Below the pieces are notes generated by a model. That model was not told the DNA's origin. It searched no databases and worked only from the letters and a program-made list of their open reading frames with translations. A DNA stretch of 64,000 bases. Source: Raphanus sativus (lineage: Eukaryota; Streptophyta; Magnoliopsida; Brassicales; Brassicaceae). Each line of letters opens with the position of its first letter. The first letter of the stretch is position 1. A program made the position numbers and the translations under genes. The stretch covers positions 7,936,001-8,000,000 of the forward strand of contig NC_079517.1 in assembly GCF_000801105.2 (NCBI RefSeq), written 5' to 3'. Shown here piece after piece: positions 36,618-46,352 of this stretch.

Positions 36618-37656
36618 TTGATGGCCAATACGTCTCGTACGGATGTAGTGTTCGCTGAAGTTAAAATAACATGTTTAATGGAACGGGATATTGACCGGAA
36701 GCTCTTCTCTATGTCTTCGAATCATTTCTCCGTTTAGTGAAAATGTAGCAACCAAAATCAGAGACCGGTACGGTGAATCATTACAGGAACGTGTTTTTCA
36801 AACTGAAACTCTATTCTCGGAAAGGATAAAAGACGCTACTACGAAAGAGAGACTATTACTGTTTCCTTTCCTCGCAAGTTGCCTTCAATCGTGATAGTTT
36901 AGACTTTGGATACAAAGTGTCTTTTACTGTTTCACATGCATGCTTTGATTCCTTTATCCAACAAATGAGGTACGAAGAAAACTATAGTTATAAATAAGGA
37001 TTAAACCATAGCTGATAGCTAACCACTTGCTTTTTCTTGTAGAGCTCCAGCAGATACTTTAGTGATGAGAATATCATTGTTGAACGAAGTTGGAGCTAAA
37101 ATCCATGATGCATTTTAAAATACTGACTGAAGTTTATTGACATGTAGGAGAACGTAATACCGAAATTACCCACATATGTTAGGAAATACCACAACTACCC
37201 CCTAATATCATCATTTGTCTTATACTCCAGGTGTCCGTTGCTGAACGGTTAATTCTGGTACTATAGATGGTGATTCTCATGTATTAAAAACAGTCAAAAC
37301 CAAGAAAAGTTTCAATAGTTATCATTAGATATTGTTAGGATTCTTTGGTATTACAGTTTTATACAGAAATACAGCCAAACTAGATTGCATTAATTTATAT
37401 AGAAAGTGAATATAGCAAATCAAGGGAATAAATCTAGAGGATTTTAGAAATTTCAGATTTTTTTTTTTAATTCAAAGAAAACAAGTCTGACCTTTTCCTC
37501 CATATAAACAATTGTCTAAAAATGGTTATTGGTTATATACATAATCATTTAATTTCAAAATTGTAACGTACAAAAAACTACTTAAGATGAACAGCTGGAA
37601 ACTTCTCAACCGTATAATCATTTTTCTTTTCTTTTCTTAATTTACAATAATATTAT

Positions 37657-37702
37657 GAAAATCAATCTTCTTTTTTTTTGGTCAAAAAGAAAATTACTCT
37701 TC
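37657..37702. repeat. Short imperfect direct repeat around poly(T)
   Basis: gaaaatcaatcttc (37657-37670) and gaaaattactcttc (37689-37702) match at 12 of 14 positions. The insert is a T-run then ggtcaaaaa. It sits about 65-110 bp upstream of the TATA box of the bZIP44-like gene. Confidence 0.4.
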
Positions 37703-37765
37703 CTAATTTGTATATTTTACCTTGTAATCGACTTTTTTCATTACTCATTTCTTTCCTTCTCACAC

Positions 37766-37772
37766 TATAAAA
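37766..37772 (+). promoter_or_regulatory. TATA box of the bZIP44-like gene
   Basis: tataaaa is followed by a pyrimidine-rich leader (tcttcccccttcctctcc). It stands about 160 bp before the first uORF and 470 bp before the main ATG, consistent with the long leaders of group S1 bZIP genes. Confidence 0.65.
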
Positions 37773-37924
37773 CCCCCCCTCCCAAAGATTTACCTCTTCC
37801 CCCTTCCTCTCCGATACATCACTCAAATCTCTTCATCTCATCATCCTCTTCTCTACCTACTCTGCTCTTTTTCAGTTTTCTCAAGAATATTAAAACCTGT
37901 TGTATCTTTTTCTTTCAAACACTC

Positions 37925-37962
37925 ATGTTAAGAAAGACAAGATCTTGATGTTCAAACGTTAA
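37925..37962 (+). promoter_or_regulatory. Two minimal uORFs overlapping stop-to-start
   Basis: uORF a (37925-37948) encodes MLRKTRS. Its TGA shares a base with the ATG of uORF b (37948-37962), which encodes MFKR. The TAA of uORF b in turn shares a base with the ATG of the conserved uORF at 37962. Such chained overlaps favour termination-dependent reinitiation or leaky scanning and probably tune translation of the conserved peptide. Confidence 0.7.
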
Positions 37963-38102
37963 TGTCTCCAGTGATTAGCGAAGCACTTAGATCTGGCTTA
38001 ACTATAGATTCATCTCTTAGACGCAGGACCCATCTTGTTCAATCTTTCTCCGTCGCTTTTCTTTACTGGTTCTATGTTTTCTCAGAAATCATCTCTCTAT
38101 AG
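37962..38102 (+). CDS. Conserved sucrose-control uORF (SC peptide) of the bZIP44-like mRNA
   Basis: 46 codons. The core SSLRRRTHLVQSFSVAFLYW then FYVFS is the sucrose-control peptide found in leaders of group S1 bZIP genes (bZIP1, 2, 11, 44 and 53). In the studied members the nascent peptide stalls ribosomes when sucrose is high and so represses the downstream bZIP. The C-terminal residues after FYVFS (EIISL) extend a little beyond the versions I remember. The uORF ends 131 bp before the main ATG at 38234 and does not overlap it. Its presence identifies this gene as S1 independently of the bZIP domain. Confidence 0.93.
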   Translation: MSPVISEALRSGLTIDSSLRRRTHLVQSFSVAFLYWFYVFSEIISL

Positions 38103-38233
38103 CCTATAAACTATATATTATATCACCTTTCCATATAGCTTTTTGATTTACCTTAATCAGGGTCCTGCGTCTTTCATCAGCTTAACTAGTGTTTCTGTCT
38201 TTTTCTTCTTTTTTTTTTAATTTGATTTCTTTG

Positions 38234-39487
38234 ATGATGAATATACCGGAGATGAGATCTTCTATGACCGGTTATTTGTCGCCGGTTTTAACGACCAGTA
38301 TACCAAGCTCCGGTTCAGGTTCCGATCCAGCAGAGCGGAAGAGGAAGAGGTTGGAGTCTAACAGAGAGTCGGCGAGGAGGTCGAGGATGAAGAAGCGGGA
38401 GCTTTTGGATCGTCTGAATGTCCAGCTCGAGCAGCTACGCAAGGTTAACCGTCAGACCGCCATCGAGCTCGGTGTCACGACGGAGCACTGCGTCAAGACC
38501 GAGGCGGAGAACTCCGTCATGAGAGCTCAGGTGACGGAGCTCAACCAACGCCTCAATTCCCTCAACCAGATCATCGCTTCTGCAGAGTCGTATTCCTCCG
38601 CCGCCGGAGGTTTTGGGATGGAGACTGCTCCCTCCGCCGCCGCCGGAGGATTTGGAATGAAGACGGGCTACTCCGCCGCCGGAGGATTTGGGATGAAGAC
38701 GGGCTACTCCCCTGCCGGAGCATTTGGGACGGAGACTGCTCCCTCCGCCGCCGGAGGATTTGGAATGAAGACGGACTACTCCGCCGCCGGAGGATTTGGG
38801 ATGAAGACGGGCTACTCCCCCGCCGGAGCATTTGGGACGGAGACTGCTCCCTCCGCCGCCGGAGGATTTGGAATGAAGACGGGGTACTCCGCCGCCGGAG
38901 GTTTTGGGATGAAGACGGGCTACTCCGCCGCCGGAGGGCTTGGGAAGGAGACTGCTCCCTCCGCCACCGGGGGATTTGGGATGAAGACGGGCTACTCCGC
39001 CGCCGGAGCATTTGGGACGGAGACTGCTCCCTCCGCCGCAGGAGGATTTGGAATGAAGACGGGCTGCTCCGCCGCCGGAGGGTTTGGGACGGAGACAGCT
39101 CCCTCCGCCGCCGGAGGATTTGGGATGAAGACGGGTCACTCCGCCGCCGGAGCATTTGGGACGGAGACGGGCTACTCCGCCGCCGGAGGATTTGGGATAG
39201 CGACAGCTCCCTCCACCGCCGGAGTATTTGGAATGGAGACAGCTCCCTCCGCCGCCGCAAGTTTAGGGAAGGAGACTTATCCCTCCGTTGCCGGAGGATT
39301 CGGGATGGAGGCGGGCTACTCCGCCGGCGCCGGGGGGTTTGGGATGGAGACTGGTCAGGGAGGAGGAGGAGGAGTAACTGATTACGGAGGAGGAGGAGGT
39401 GGACTTTACGACGGAGCGATGAACCCATTCAATCCAGGGTTTTATGACCAACCTCCAAACATGGCTGATCTTCTCAACTGTTGGTAA
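38234..39487 (+). CDS. bZIP44: Group S1 bZIP transcription factor (bZIP44-like) with expanded C-terminal repeat
   Basis: A single exon of 417 residues from the first ATG after the uORFs. The basic region reads RKRKRLESNRESARRSRMKK (N-x7-R spacing intact). It is followed by a leucine zipper over about residues 55-115, including LDRLNVQLEQLRK and ending NSLNQIIASAES. Group S1 proteins heterodimerise with group C bZIPs, bind ACGT elements and drive low-energy and amino-acid metabolism genes. Arabidopsis bZIP44 is about 173 residues. Here residues 120-374 are 21 tandem copies of a 12-residue unit (YSAAGGFGMKTG type) inserted exactly at the GFGMETG motif near its C-terminus. After the array the protein resumes with the normal tail, GAMNPFNPGFYDQPPNMADL and then LNCW. 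The reading frame is unbroken and the uORF is intact, so the gene looks functional. The effect of the array is unknown. Confidence 0.92.
   Translation: MMNIPEMRSSMTGYLSPVLTTSIPSSGSGSDPAERKRKRLESNRESARRSRMKKRELLDRLNVQLEQLRKVNRQTAIELGVTTEHCVKTEAENSVMRAQVTELNQRLNSLNQIIASAESYSSAAGGFGMETAPSAAAGGFGMKTGYSAAGGFGMKTGYSPAGAFGTETAPSAAGGFGMKTDYSAAGGFGMKTGYSPAGAFGTETAPSAAGGFGMKTGYSAAGGFGMKTGYSAAGGLGKETAPSATGGFGMKTGYSAAGAFGTETAPSAAGGFGMKTGCSAAGGFGTETAPSAAGGFGMKTGHSAAGAFGTETGYSAAGGFGIATAPSTAGVFGMETAPSAAASLGKETYPSVAGGFGMEAGYSAGAGGFGMETGQGGGGGVTDYGGGGGGLYDGAMNPFNPGFYDQPPNMADLLNCW
38591..39355 (+). repeat. Coding minisatellite, 21 units of about 36 bp
   Basis: The unit encodes [YP]S-A-A-G-G-F-G-M-K/E-T-[GA]. 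Unit types alternate: YS..GGFGMKTG, YSPAGAFGTETA, PSAAGGFGMKTG. Units 3-5 and 6-8 form near-identical 108-bp higher-order repeats. The array is GC-rich against AT-rich surroundings. No stop or frameshift occurs in 765 bp, so selection or very recent expansion has kept it open. Confidence 0.95.
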
Positions 39488-40250
39488 CTCAATGTCACAA
39501 TCACCATCATCTAGAGAGAGAGAGTGAATGACATTGCAATAGTCTTTTTTATAGATGATTTGATGCCTCTGTGTTTAGATTATAAGATGACTTCAGTGTT
39601 GTAATGGAACATAAATGTGGTTAGCATGAAGATGGTGATGTGATTTTGCTGTAAGTGGAGGGGAAATATTTTATGTTTTTCTTTTTAATTAATAATGGAC
39701 AAAAATTGACTTTCGTCTTTTTTCTTGGTCTAGTTTCTGCTTTCCTTATTTGGAAGCATTTGTTGCTCTTATTAGAAAGATGAAACTTTGGCTAGTAGTG
39801 AAGAATGATAACAATGTGAGACGGTTCTATCCAGGTTGGTTCGATTTAAAAACGTTATATAGAGATGGAGTATTATCATTATTGTATTCGAGACTATATT
39901 GACCAAAATGTGATAGACAATGATGCATTTTAGTACTTACAGCAAAATGGATTGTGGATCATGGGCCACTCGAGTTTTCTCCTTTTTTTTCAAGAATCTA
40001 ACGTACGACGCACATGATCTCAGTTACTCAATCGTTTCGTTTTTATTTATATTACGTACATGATTATTCTCTGATTCAAATCCCCATCAACTAATGTATA
40101 AGACTGCTTGGAATGTTAAGTAAATAATTCTGTAAAACTATTTATCCTTGTCAATCATTGCGTATGTATATCAAACACCATATTTGTTAAAGACGTTTGT
40201 GTTGCATTTGAATCTCGGAAACGAGCATCAAAGGTACATATAAACCATAT

Positions 40251-40297
40251 AACAGGTGGCTACTCAGCCCAAAAAAAAAAAAAAACAGGTGGCTACT
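40251..40297. repeat. Short direct repeat around cagccc plus poly(A)
   Basis: aacaggtggctact is exact at 40251-40264 and 40284-40297. The insert is only cagccc and thirteen A residues. Confidence 0.6.
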
Positions 40298-40443
40298 AAA
40301 GACGTTTGGGTTGGAAGTGTAGTTGGCAATTCTACTCGCTTTGTAGATATTCTCCGTGAGTAATGCATATGTCCATGATCTATAGTATCTTCGATTGCTT
40401 TCTCAGATGTTTCTAAGTGATTCCCAGAAGGTTGGTTAAAGAT

Positions 40444-40489
40444 AAATTAGTTAAAACCTTTTCAAAAAGAAAAAAAACAACTTAGTTAA
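40444..40489. repeat. Short direct repeat around an A-rich insert
   Basis: aaattagttaa (40444-40454) and aacttagttaa (40479-40489) differ at one position and flank a ccttttc plus A-rich insert. Confidence 0.4.
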
Positions 40490-41474
40490 TCCTATACTTA
40501 TATAGGCATGCACCACATTAACCAAAAAGGTTGAGATATCTTTGATTTGATGTTGATGAAGAAGAAGACATGAGGAGTGATAACATGTCTGCTATGTTGT
40601 TCCAGATATTTGTTGTAGACATGTCGTTGATAGATTTGATACCCAAATGTCAATTGCACAAGAACAAGTGAAGAGGACTATTAATATATTAGAACTATTT
40701 GACAAAACTCAAAAAAACCCTTTCATTTCTGCATGAAGCGTGGAAAGGCTTCTACGACATACTTAGATCCTAAAAGATTCAGCCTCCATTTCATCCGTAA
40801 AACTCTTATCATAAACCATTAACTAAGCGATAATCGATCGAAGATGTATCGGCTTGACAGGTCGGAAACAGATATCCATGGAAAGGTCTGAATGGACAAG
40901 TAAAACTATTAGATATCATCGGTCCTCTTCCTCTTTTTGAGGTTTTTGAACAATTAATTGAAAAGTATCAATTGATGAAATATCTTTTCTATTAATTTTG
41001 TTTTTGTTTGTATTTTAGATGTATATCAGATAACCCGTGGAAAATTTAAAATTATGGTGTGTGTCATTTCTTTTTTTTTCATCTAAATCAAAAAGTTTAT
41101 GTTTTGGTATATAAATGTATTCAGAAACAATATGAAAAAGATATGATAAAATTCTAACCTAAAAAGTTATGAGACATTTAAAAACTATAGTTAATAGATT
41201 TTTCTAGACTACTATATTTAGAGTTCAGATGATTAATTTCAAGATATAGACCATTTTAAATGACCAAAGTGAATATCATACTAGTCAATCATCTTAATAT
41301 ATTGAAATGTTAACACTAATAATTAGTAAGAGTACAATGAACACCGATATTACCATGATTATACAATGACTTGCTTAAAAAAATTAAATGATATAAGTTT
41401 TAGTGAAGCCAATAAAAATCAGGGTTATAGTTTATTTTAACATTTAGATGTTAATTATGAATATATAACAATTT

Positions 41475-41945
41475 CACTACAAGAAAACAAGTAATTTCCA
41501 ACTGCAAATTCAGTAGGTAAACAGTCGCAAATGACACATTACATTACGATTGATTAGCGACTAAAAACTGTAGTCGTCAATCATCGCGTCGATAATTCTA
41601 TTAGTCGGTAATCAGTCGTTAAACAACGACTTTATGATTGATTTACGAGTAAATATATTAGTTGGCAAATAGCCGTGTAATAGTCGTGAAATTTCATGAC
41701 TAAGCTGCAACTATTTCACGTCTAGACTACGTCTGCTTTCTAAGTCGATATTATATCGGTTACTTGCAATCGTTAATCAGTCGACAAATATAATCGCAGA
41801 ATAGTTGTTTTTTGGGCGACCGTTTAGCGACTACTCCTTTTTATATCCGTCACTATATAGTCGCTGATTTAATGACCGTTTAATGACTATATGTTTTAAA
41901 TCAGTCATACAATGCTGTAATTTAACAACTCTTTTATGAATGACT
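41475..41945. mobile_element. One end of a CACTA (En/Spm) element
   Basis: cactacaagaaaacaa at 41475 is the classical CACTA terminal repeat. It is followed for about 450 bp by subterminal copies of gactg/cagtc-type words (agtcgt, gattagcgact, cagtcg) in both orientations, which in this superfamily bind the transposase. No matching right end was found, so the element is truncated. Confidence 0.65.
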
Positions 41946-43406
41946 TGCGACTTTCACTTTTTTGTTTCATCAAATTTGTAATTTGATTTTGGCGATTTCT
42001 AAAAACATATTACAATTTTTTGGAAAATTGTTAAATATTTATGCAGTTTTGAGAGAGACATATAATCTGAAAATGTTATATTAAATATTTATCAAAATGA
42101 GTTTTTAAAATGCTTAAAATGAAACCAAAATATCTACTAGTAAATAGAACATATGAAATCTCTAAACTGTAAATATATTTATAAAACATGTTCCAAAATT
42201 TAGAATCTAAATATTAAATCATAATATTAAATAATTTAAAATTTTCATTGTCGCACATCTAAAAAATTTCATAAAAATGTAATTAACAACCAAACTATAT
42301 ACTCATATCTAAACCTTAAATCATGAAATAAAACTGTGAGATTTAAATATTAAGAACTTGAATTTAAAGCCACATAAATTAAATCATTGAATTGTAAGAT
42401 CTAAATCCTAATATGAGATTTGATCCCCCATAAAATCCTAATATGAGCATTCTAAACCCTATTTATTATCTTAAAAATAAGACTGGTCTTAAATACTTGA
42501 TATTTATTCCGTTTCGTGTATGGAGAAATTTTACTTTTACCATATTATTGCTACAATTAATCATGTTTATCTTTATTAAATGATTTTTTCAAAAATACGT
42601 TATTCTTTAAAGAGACAAAAGATTCTTATACCCTTGATTTATAGATATATAATACAAATAATTATTTAAAAATAAAAATAATTTTTAAATGTTTTCGAAT
42701 TATAATTTTCAAATTCGAACTTTTTTATAAAATACTTTTTGCTAATTTTCTTTTTGAAATTCCAAAATTCTTTTTGAATATACTTTTAAATTTTTTTAAT
42801 TAGTTATTTTTTATATATTTATTAAAATCACAAACCCATATGTCAAAACCCACCCCTTCAACTCTGAACTATAAGTTTAGATTAGTTAACCCTACTGATA
42901 TAATATATATTTATCTCTGTAAAAATAAAGGTAAATTTGGTTAAGGTACACATAAAAAGTAGTATTAGAAATGTGTTAGTTGTGACAATGTCTCTTCCTG
43001 TATTTGTATTTTATTTATCCACAAAACTAAGTACTTTCCCATGATAAATAGAAATAAAATTTGCAAATAGAAGTTATTTTTTTTTGTTCATTCAGTTTCT
43101 TAAGCCTAATACATTTATTTTATTTAATTTTATTCAACTCTTTGTCGGAAGATACTATTCCAACACTCCTTCCAAATACTTATTAATAATAAAATATATA
43201 TTAAACGATTTGTTTTGTAATTTGAAATATCTTTTATCTGTTTCATATATATATATATATATATTTATTTATTCAATTGACTTCTTACTATACACTTTGA
43301 AATTTCACACATCAAATTCCTATGGTATTCATTTTTTTCTTTTGACACGGAGTTATTGTTTTATTTCAAATTATAACAATGTTACATCAACGGATTTTCA
43401 ACAGAT

Positions 43407-43459
43407 AAATCTACCATCTTATATGGTTACAAAAAAAAAAAAAAATCTACCATCTTATA
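43407..43459. repeat. Direct repeat around tggttac plus poly(A)
   Basis: The 17-mer aaatctaccatcttata is exact at 43407-43423 and 43443-43459. The insert is tggttac followed by twelve A residues. This is the clearest of the microinsertions. Confidence 0.65.
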
Positions 43460-44943
43460 AGATCTACGCAAATTTGTTATGCATCACATAGTTTTTTCGT
43501 CAATTTGTCTCCATTAGAATGGATAAATAATAATCAATCATATATTTAATAAACAATTACACTTACACATATGTGTATTTAATTATAAACTTATAATGAT
43601 GATATTGATGAGTTAATTTGACAAATGACAACAAATCAGCCTCAATGATAGTCAGGCACTAAAACAATACTTTACATTGACTTTTACAAATCAACCAAGC
43701 AAATAGGCTTAAGTGGTCACTGATGAAATGATGAAACCAGAAACAAAAAGTTTATAATCAACCTTAAAAACTGATATATGTTCAAAGAATCCACATACCA
43801 TGTTGATTGGTGATTTTGTCCTTATTTACTTGTTGCAAATTAATATTTATCTTCTCTGTGAAAAGGAATAAAATTTCGGGGGCAAGTAGATAGATATTCA
43901 TGTCTCTGACTTAGCGTAAGAATAAAACTATAGTTCAGGGTAACAATATGTGCGTATATTTCTTTGTCGCCATCATATATCTTTGATTTCCATCGCTTTT
44001 TCTCCGAATAAAACACGTACGAAAGATTGATCAGAATCGATTCTTTAGATAGTTGCACCGTCCACTTCATTATTTTTGTTGTTGGCATAAAATTCATTTA
44101 TCCACGATTATATTCCCGTTAACACTAGCTACATGTTCGTAAGTTCGCTTGCACAGTTATGAAAAAAAAAGAATGTTTTCTTCTTTTTAAGAAAGGGTAA
44201 AGAGAATGTTATTCTAGTATGAAAGACAAGTACTAAGTGGGACATCTAAACTGATCCGATTGGTGGACAAACGGGTACGCAATAGATTTGCTATATTCAT
44301 GGGAAATAAGGCCATGCCTATGAGAGGGGCTGGCTAGATGGCTTGAAACAAGATGAAAAGATCGAGATGCAGACATAGTTACGATGGATTGTTACGAAGG
44401 CAAAACTAAATGTAAAAATGATTTTTTTTGCTTCAATAAAATTAATATTTTTGTAAAGAAATAAAATAATAAGTGCGACATCTAAGTTAATGGTTTTCTT
44501 TTGACATCTAAACTAATCTTCCGTCGAAAGTTTACATAAGGTTACCGTGAAAGACATATGCAGATGAAATGATTCTTGGTCAGGGGTATAATCAAATGTA
44601 TCCTTCTTGGTCAATGGAGATCTCCAACTTTTTACAAGTTTTCAGTATTACTCCGGTTTACGAGAAACACATTAAACCGGGCCTGTTTACATATGCAATA
44701 GACACGCAATTAAGTTAAGATGGGCTAAACTGCAAAAAGCATGGTGGTTCGTGGGAATAATCTGTGTTATTTACGTTTTTGCAAAGGTTGTTGACCAATT
44801 AAGAGTTCTGGCCCATGCTTGTTTGTAATGAACCCTCTGCTATTTGGGCCCATTAGTGAGTAAAGACCACATTCCTTAAAATACTAGTAGTAGATTTGAC
44901 AATTAATAATCAAATCTACTGTAAGAAAAGTTACAAAATCGCA

Positions 44944-44980
44944 CTAGATGTGCTCCCGTATACGGGGACAGGGCAAGATT
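44944..44980 (-). mobile_element. Helitron 3' end (5' end not found)
   Basis: On the minus strand a hairpin ccccgtatacggg is followed by agcacatCTAG ending at 44944 before T. The opposite end could not be placed in the AT-rich DNA to the right. Confidence 0.45.
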
Positions 44981-46352
44981 TCATACTATAAATTTTATAT
45001 ATCTAAAAAAAGAAATATTAATTCAAAAGAATAAGTAGTTTCAGAAAGTGACCCAACAACAATAGAAATTGGTTCGTAAAAAACTTGCTTTTAATCAAAA
45101 ATAAATAGAATCATATATTTTAATAAAAACCATTTATAAAAATCATATATTTTAATAAATCAGAAAAGTATTCGTTTTATATTTTAAAGTTTATGTAATA
45201 ATACGTATAAAATTAACTTTCAAATTATTTAGAGAAATATATGCAGGGATTATATGCTTCCAGTTTTCAAATGCTTGAAACTATAAATCTAAAACTTGAA
45301 AAAATGCTGTGTTCAATTGGTCTAACCTAGTTGCTGACAAGTTTTGGCATATATACATTGATAATGATATTTAATTTCTCCATTAATTATTCTCCAACTG
45401 ATGAGAGTGGGTGAACAAATATACTAGTACTTGTGAAGAGATGAGGATAAATAAGTAGCAGCAGAAATAATAAAGGAACTGCCATTAAACATTTTCCTTT
45501 GAGTATTTATTTAAACGTTAACAAGAAAACCTACAGTATTTATGTAAGGATTAAATAAATTTTAATAGGGGTCAGAAAAGTTTTTGGCTTTTACGGCTAA
45601 TGAGAAACAGTAACACGTAGAGCGCACTCCCCGTGGTCCAGAAGCCACCACTCTCTCTCTCCTAATCCATAGTAATATTCTTATACCATAAATTAATTCT
45701 AAATCTATATAAAATGGTAACTAAATCTGTTGTTAAGCTGTCAATACATATATATTACTTTCTAAGTTAAAAAAAAATCTTGATATTTTGTGGTATTTTA
45801 CTTCAACTAGTAATGATTTATGTGTGTTTATGCAGATTCCCCCAAAAAATAAAATTAGAGAAAACTTTAACATAAAGCAAAAGTAAAAAAAAAAACATTA
45901 TTAAAAAAAGAAGAAGAAAAAGCGAAAATAAATAAATAAAAAAAGAAAAAGAAAAAAAGAGAAGAACGTGGCACAATTCCCCGTGCGTGCTTCTTCCTCC
46001 TCACCCCCCAGACGCACCACCCAAACCTCCTCTCATCTCTCTCTCCCTCTCTCTCAGATCGATTCTGTTTCTTGCCGATCATCATCATCGTTAATCTCCG
46101 CCGGATGATCTATCTCCCGTACGTATATTCCCCCCTTTCTTCGAAAAAACATTCGTTGCTGTTGTTGTTGTTGAATCTCTCCTTTTTTTTTTTCCGAATT
46201 GACTTTTCTCGTGTTATTGTGAGATCGTTTCTTTTTGGATTGTACGAAAAATCTCAGATCTCATTCGGCCTCCTACGGTTAATTCTAAATCTCAGATCGA
46301 TCTTTTATGAATCCTATTAGGTTACAATAAGAGGAAGCAAAAAGAGACTATT

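Larger units (their letters stand above)
33878..37656. other. Intergenic DNA upstream of the bZIP44-like gene
   Basis: Contains an RNase H-like fragment, small repeats and a stretch at about 34018-34190 with mixed MITE-like words. There is no supported gene. If At1g75370 and At1g75380 orthologues were ever here, no trace is visible. Confidence 0.4.
39488..41474. other. 3' flank of the bZIP44-like gene and intergenic DNA
   Basis: The first 200-300 bp should be 3' UTR. The remainder shows no gene, only two poly(A)-linked direct repeats. Confidence 0.4.
41946..46352. other. Gene-free intergenic DNA and leader of the RING gene
   Basis: Very AT-rich to about 43500 and then mixed. No supported gene, although short incidental frames occur (for example at 43084 and 43840). 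From about 46010 CT-rich leader sequence of the RING gene begins. A possible leader intron runs from gtacgt near 46119 to ttag near 46320. Confidence 0.4.

Noticed and set aside
38435..39428. Two long minus-strand frames (234 and 285 codons) across the bZIP44 repeat
   Set aside because: The array has a 36-bp period without stops, so other frames stay open automatically. The products are Ser/Arg or Ser/Gly repeats with no domain, and the plus strand carries the bZIP gene.
43084..43491. 135-codon AT-rich frame
   Set aside because: Composition (Phe/Ile/Tyr/Asn) is what AT-rich DNA gives by chance. It crosses an (AT)n tract and a poly(A) microinsertion.
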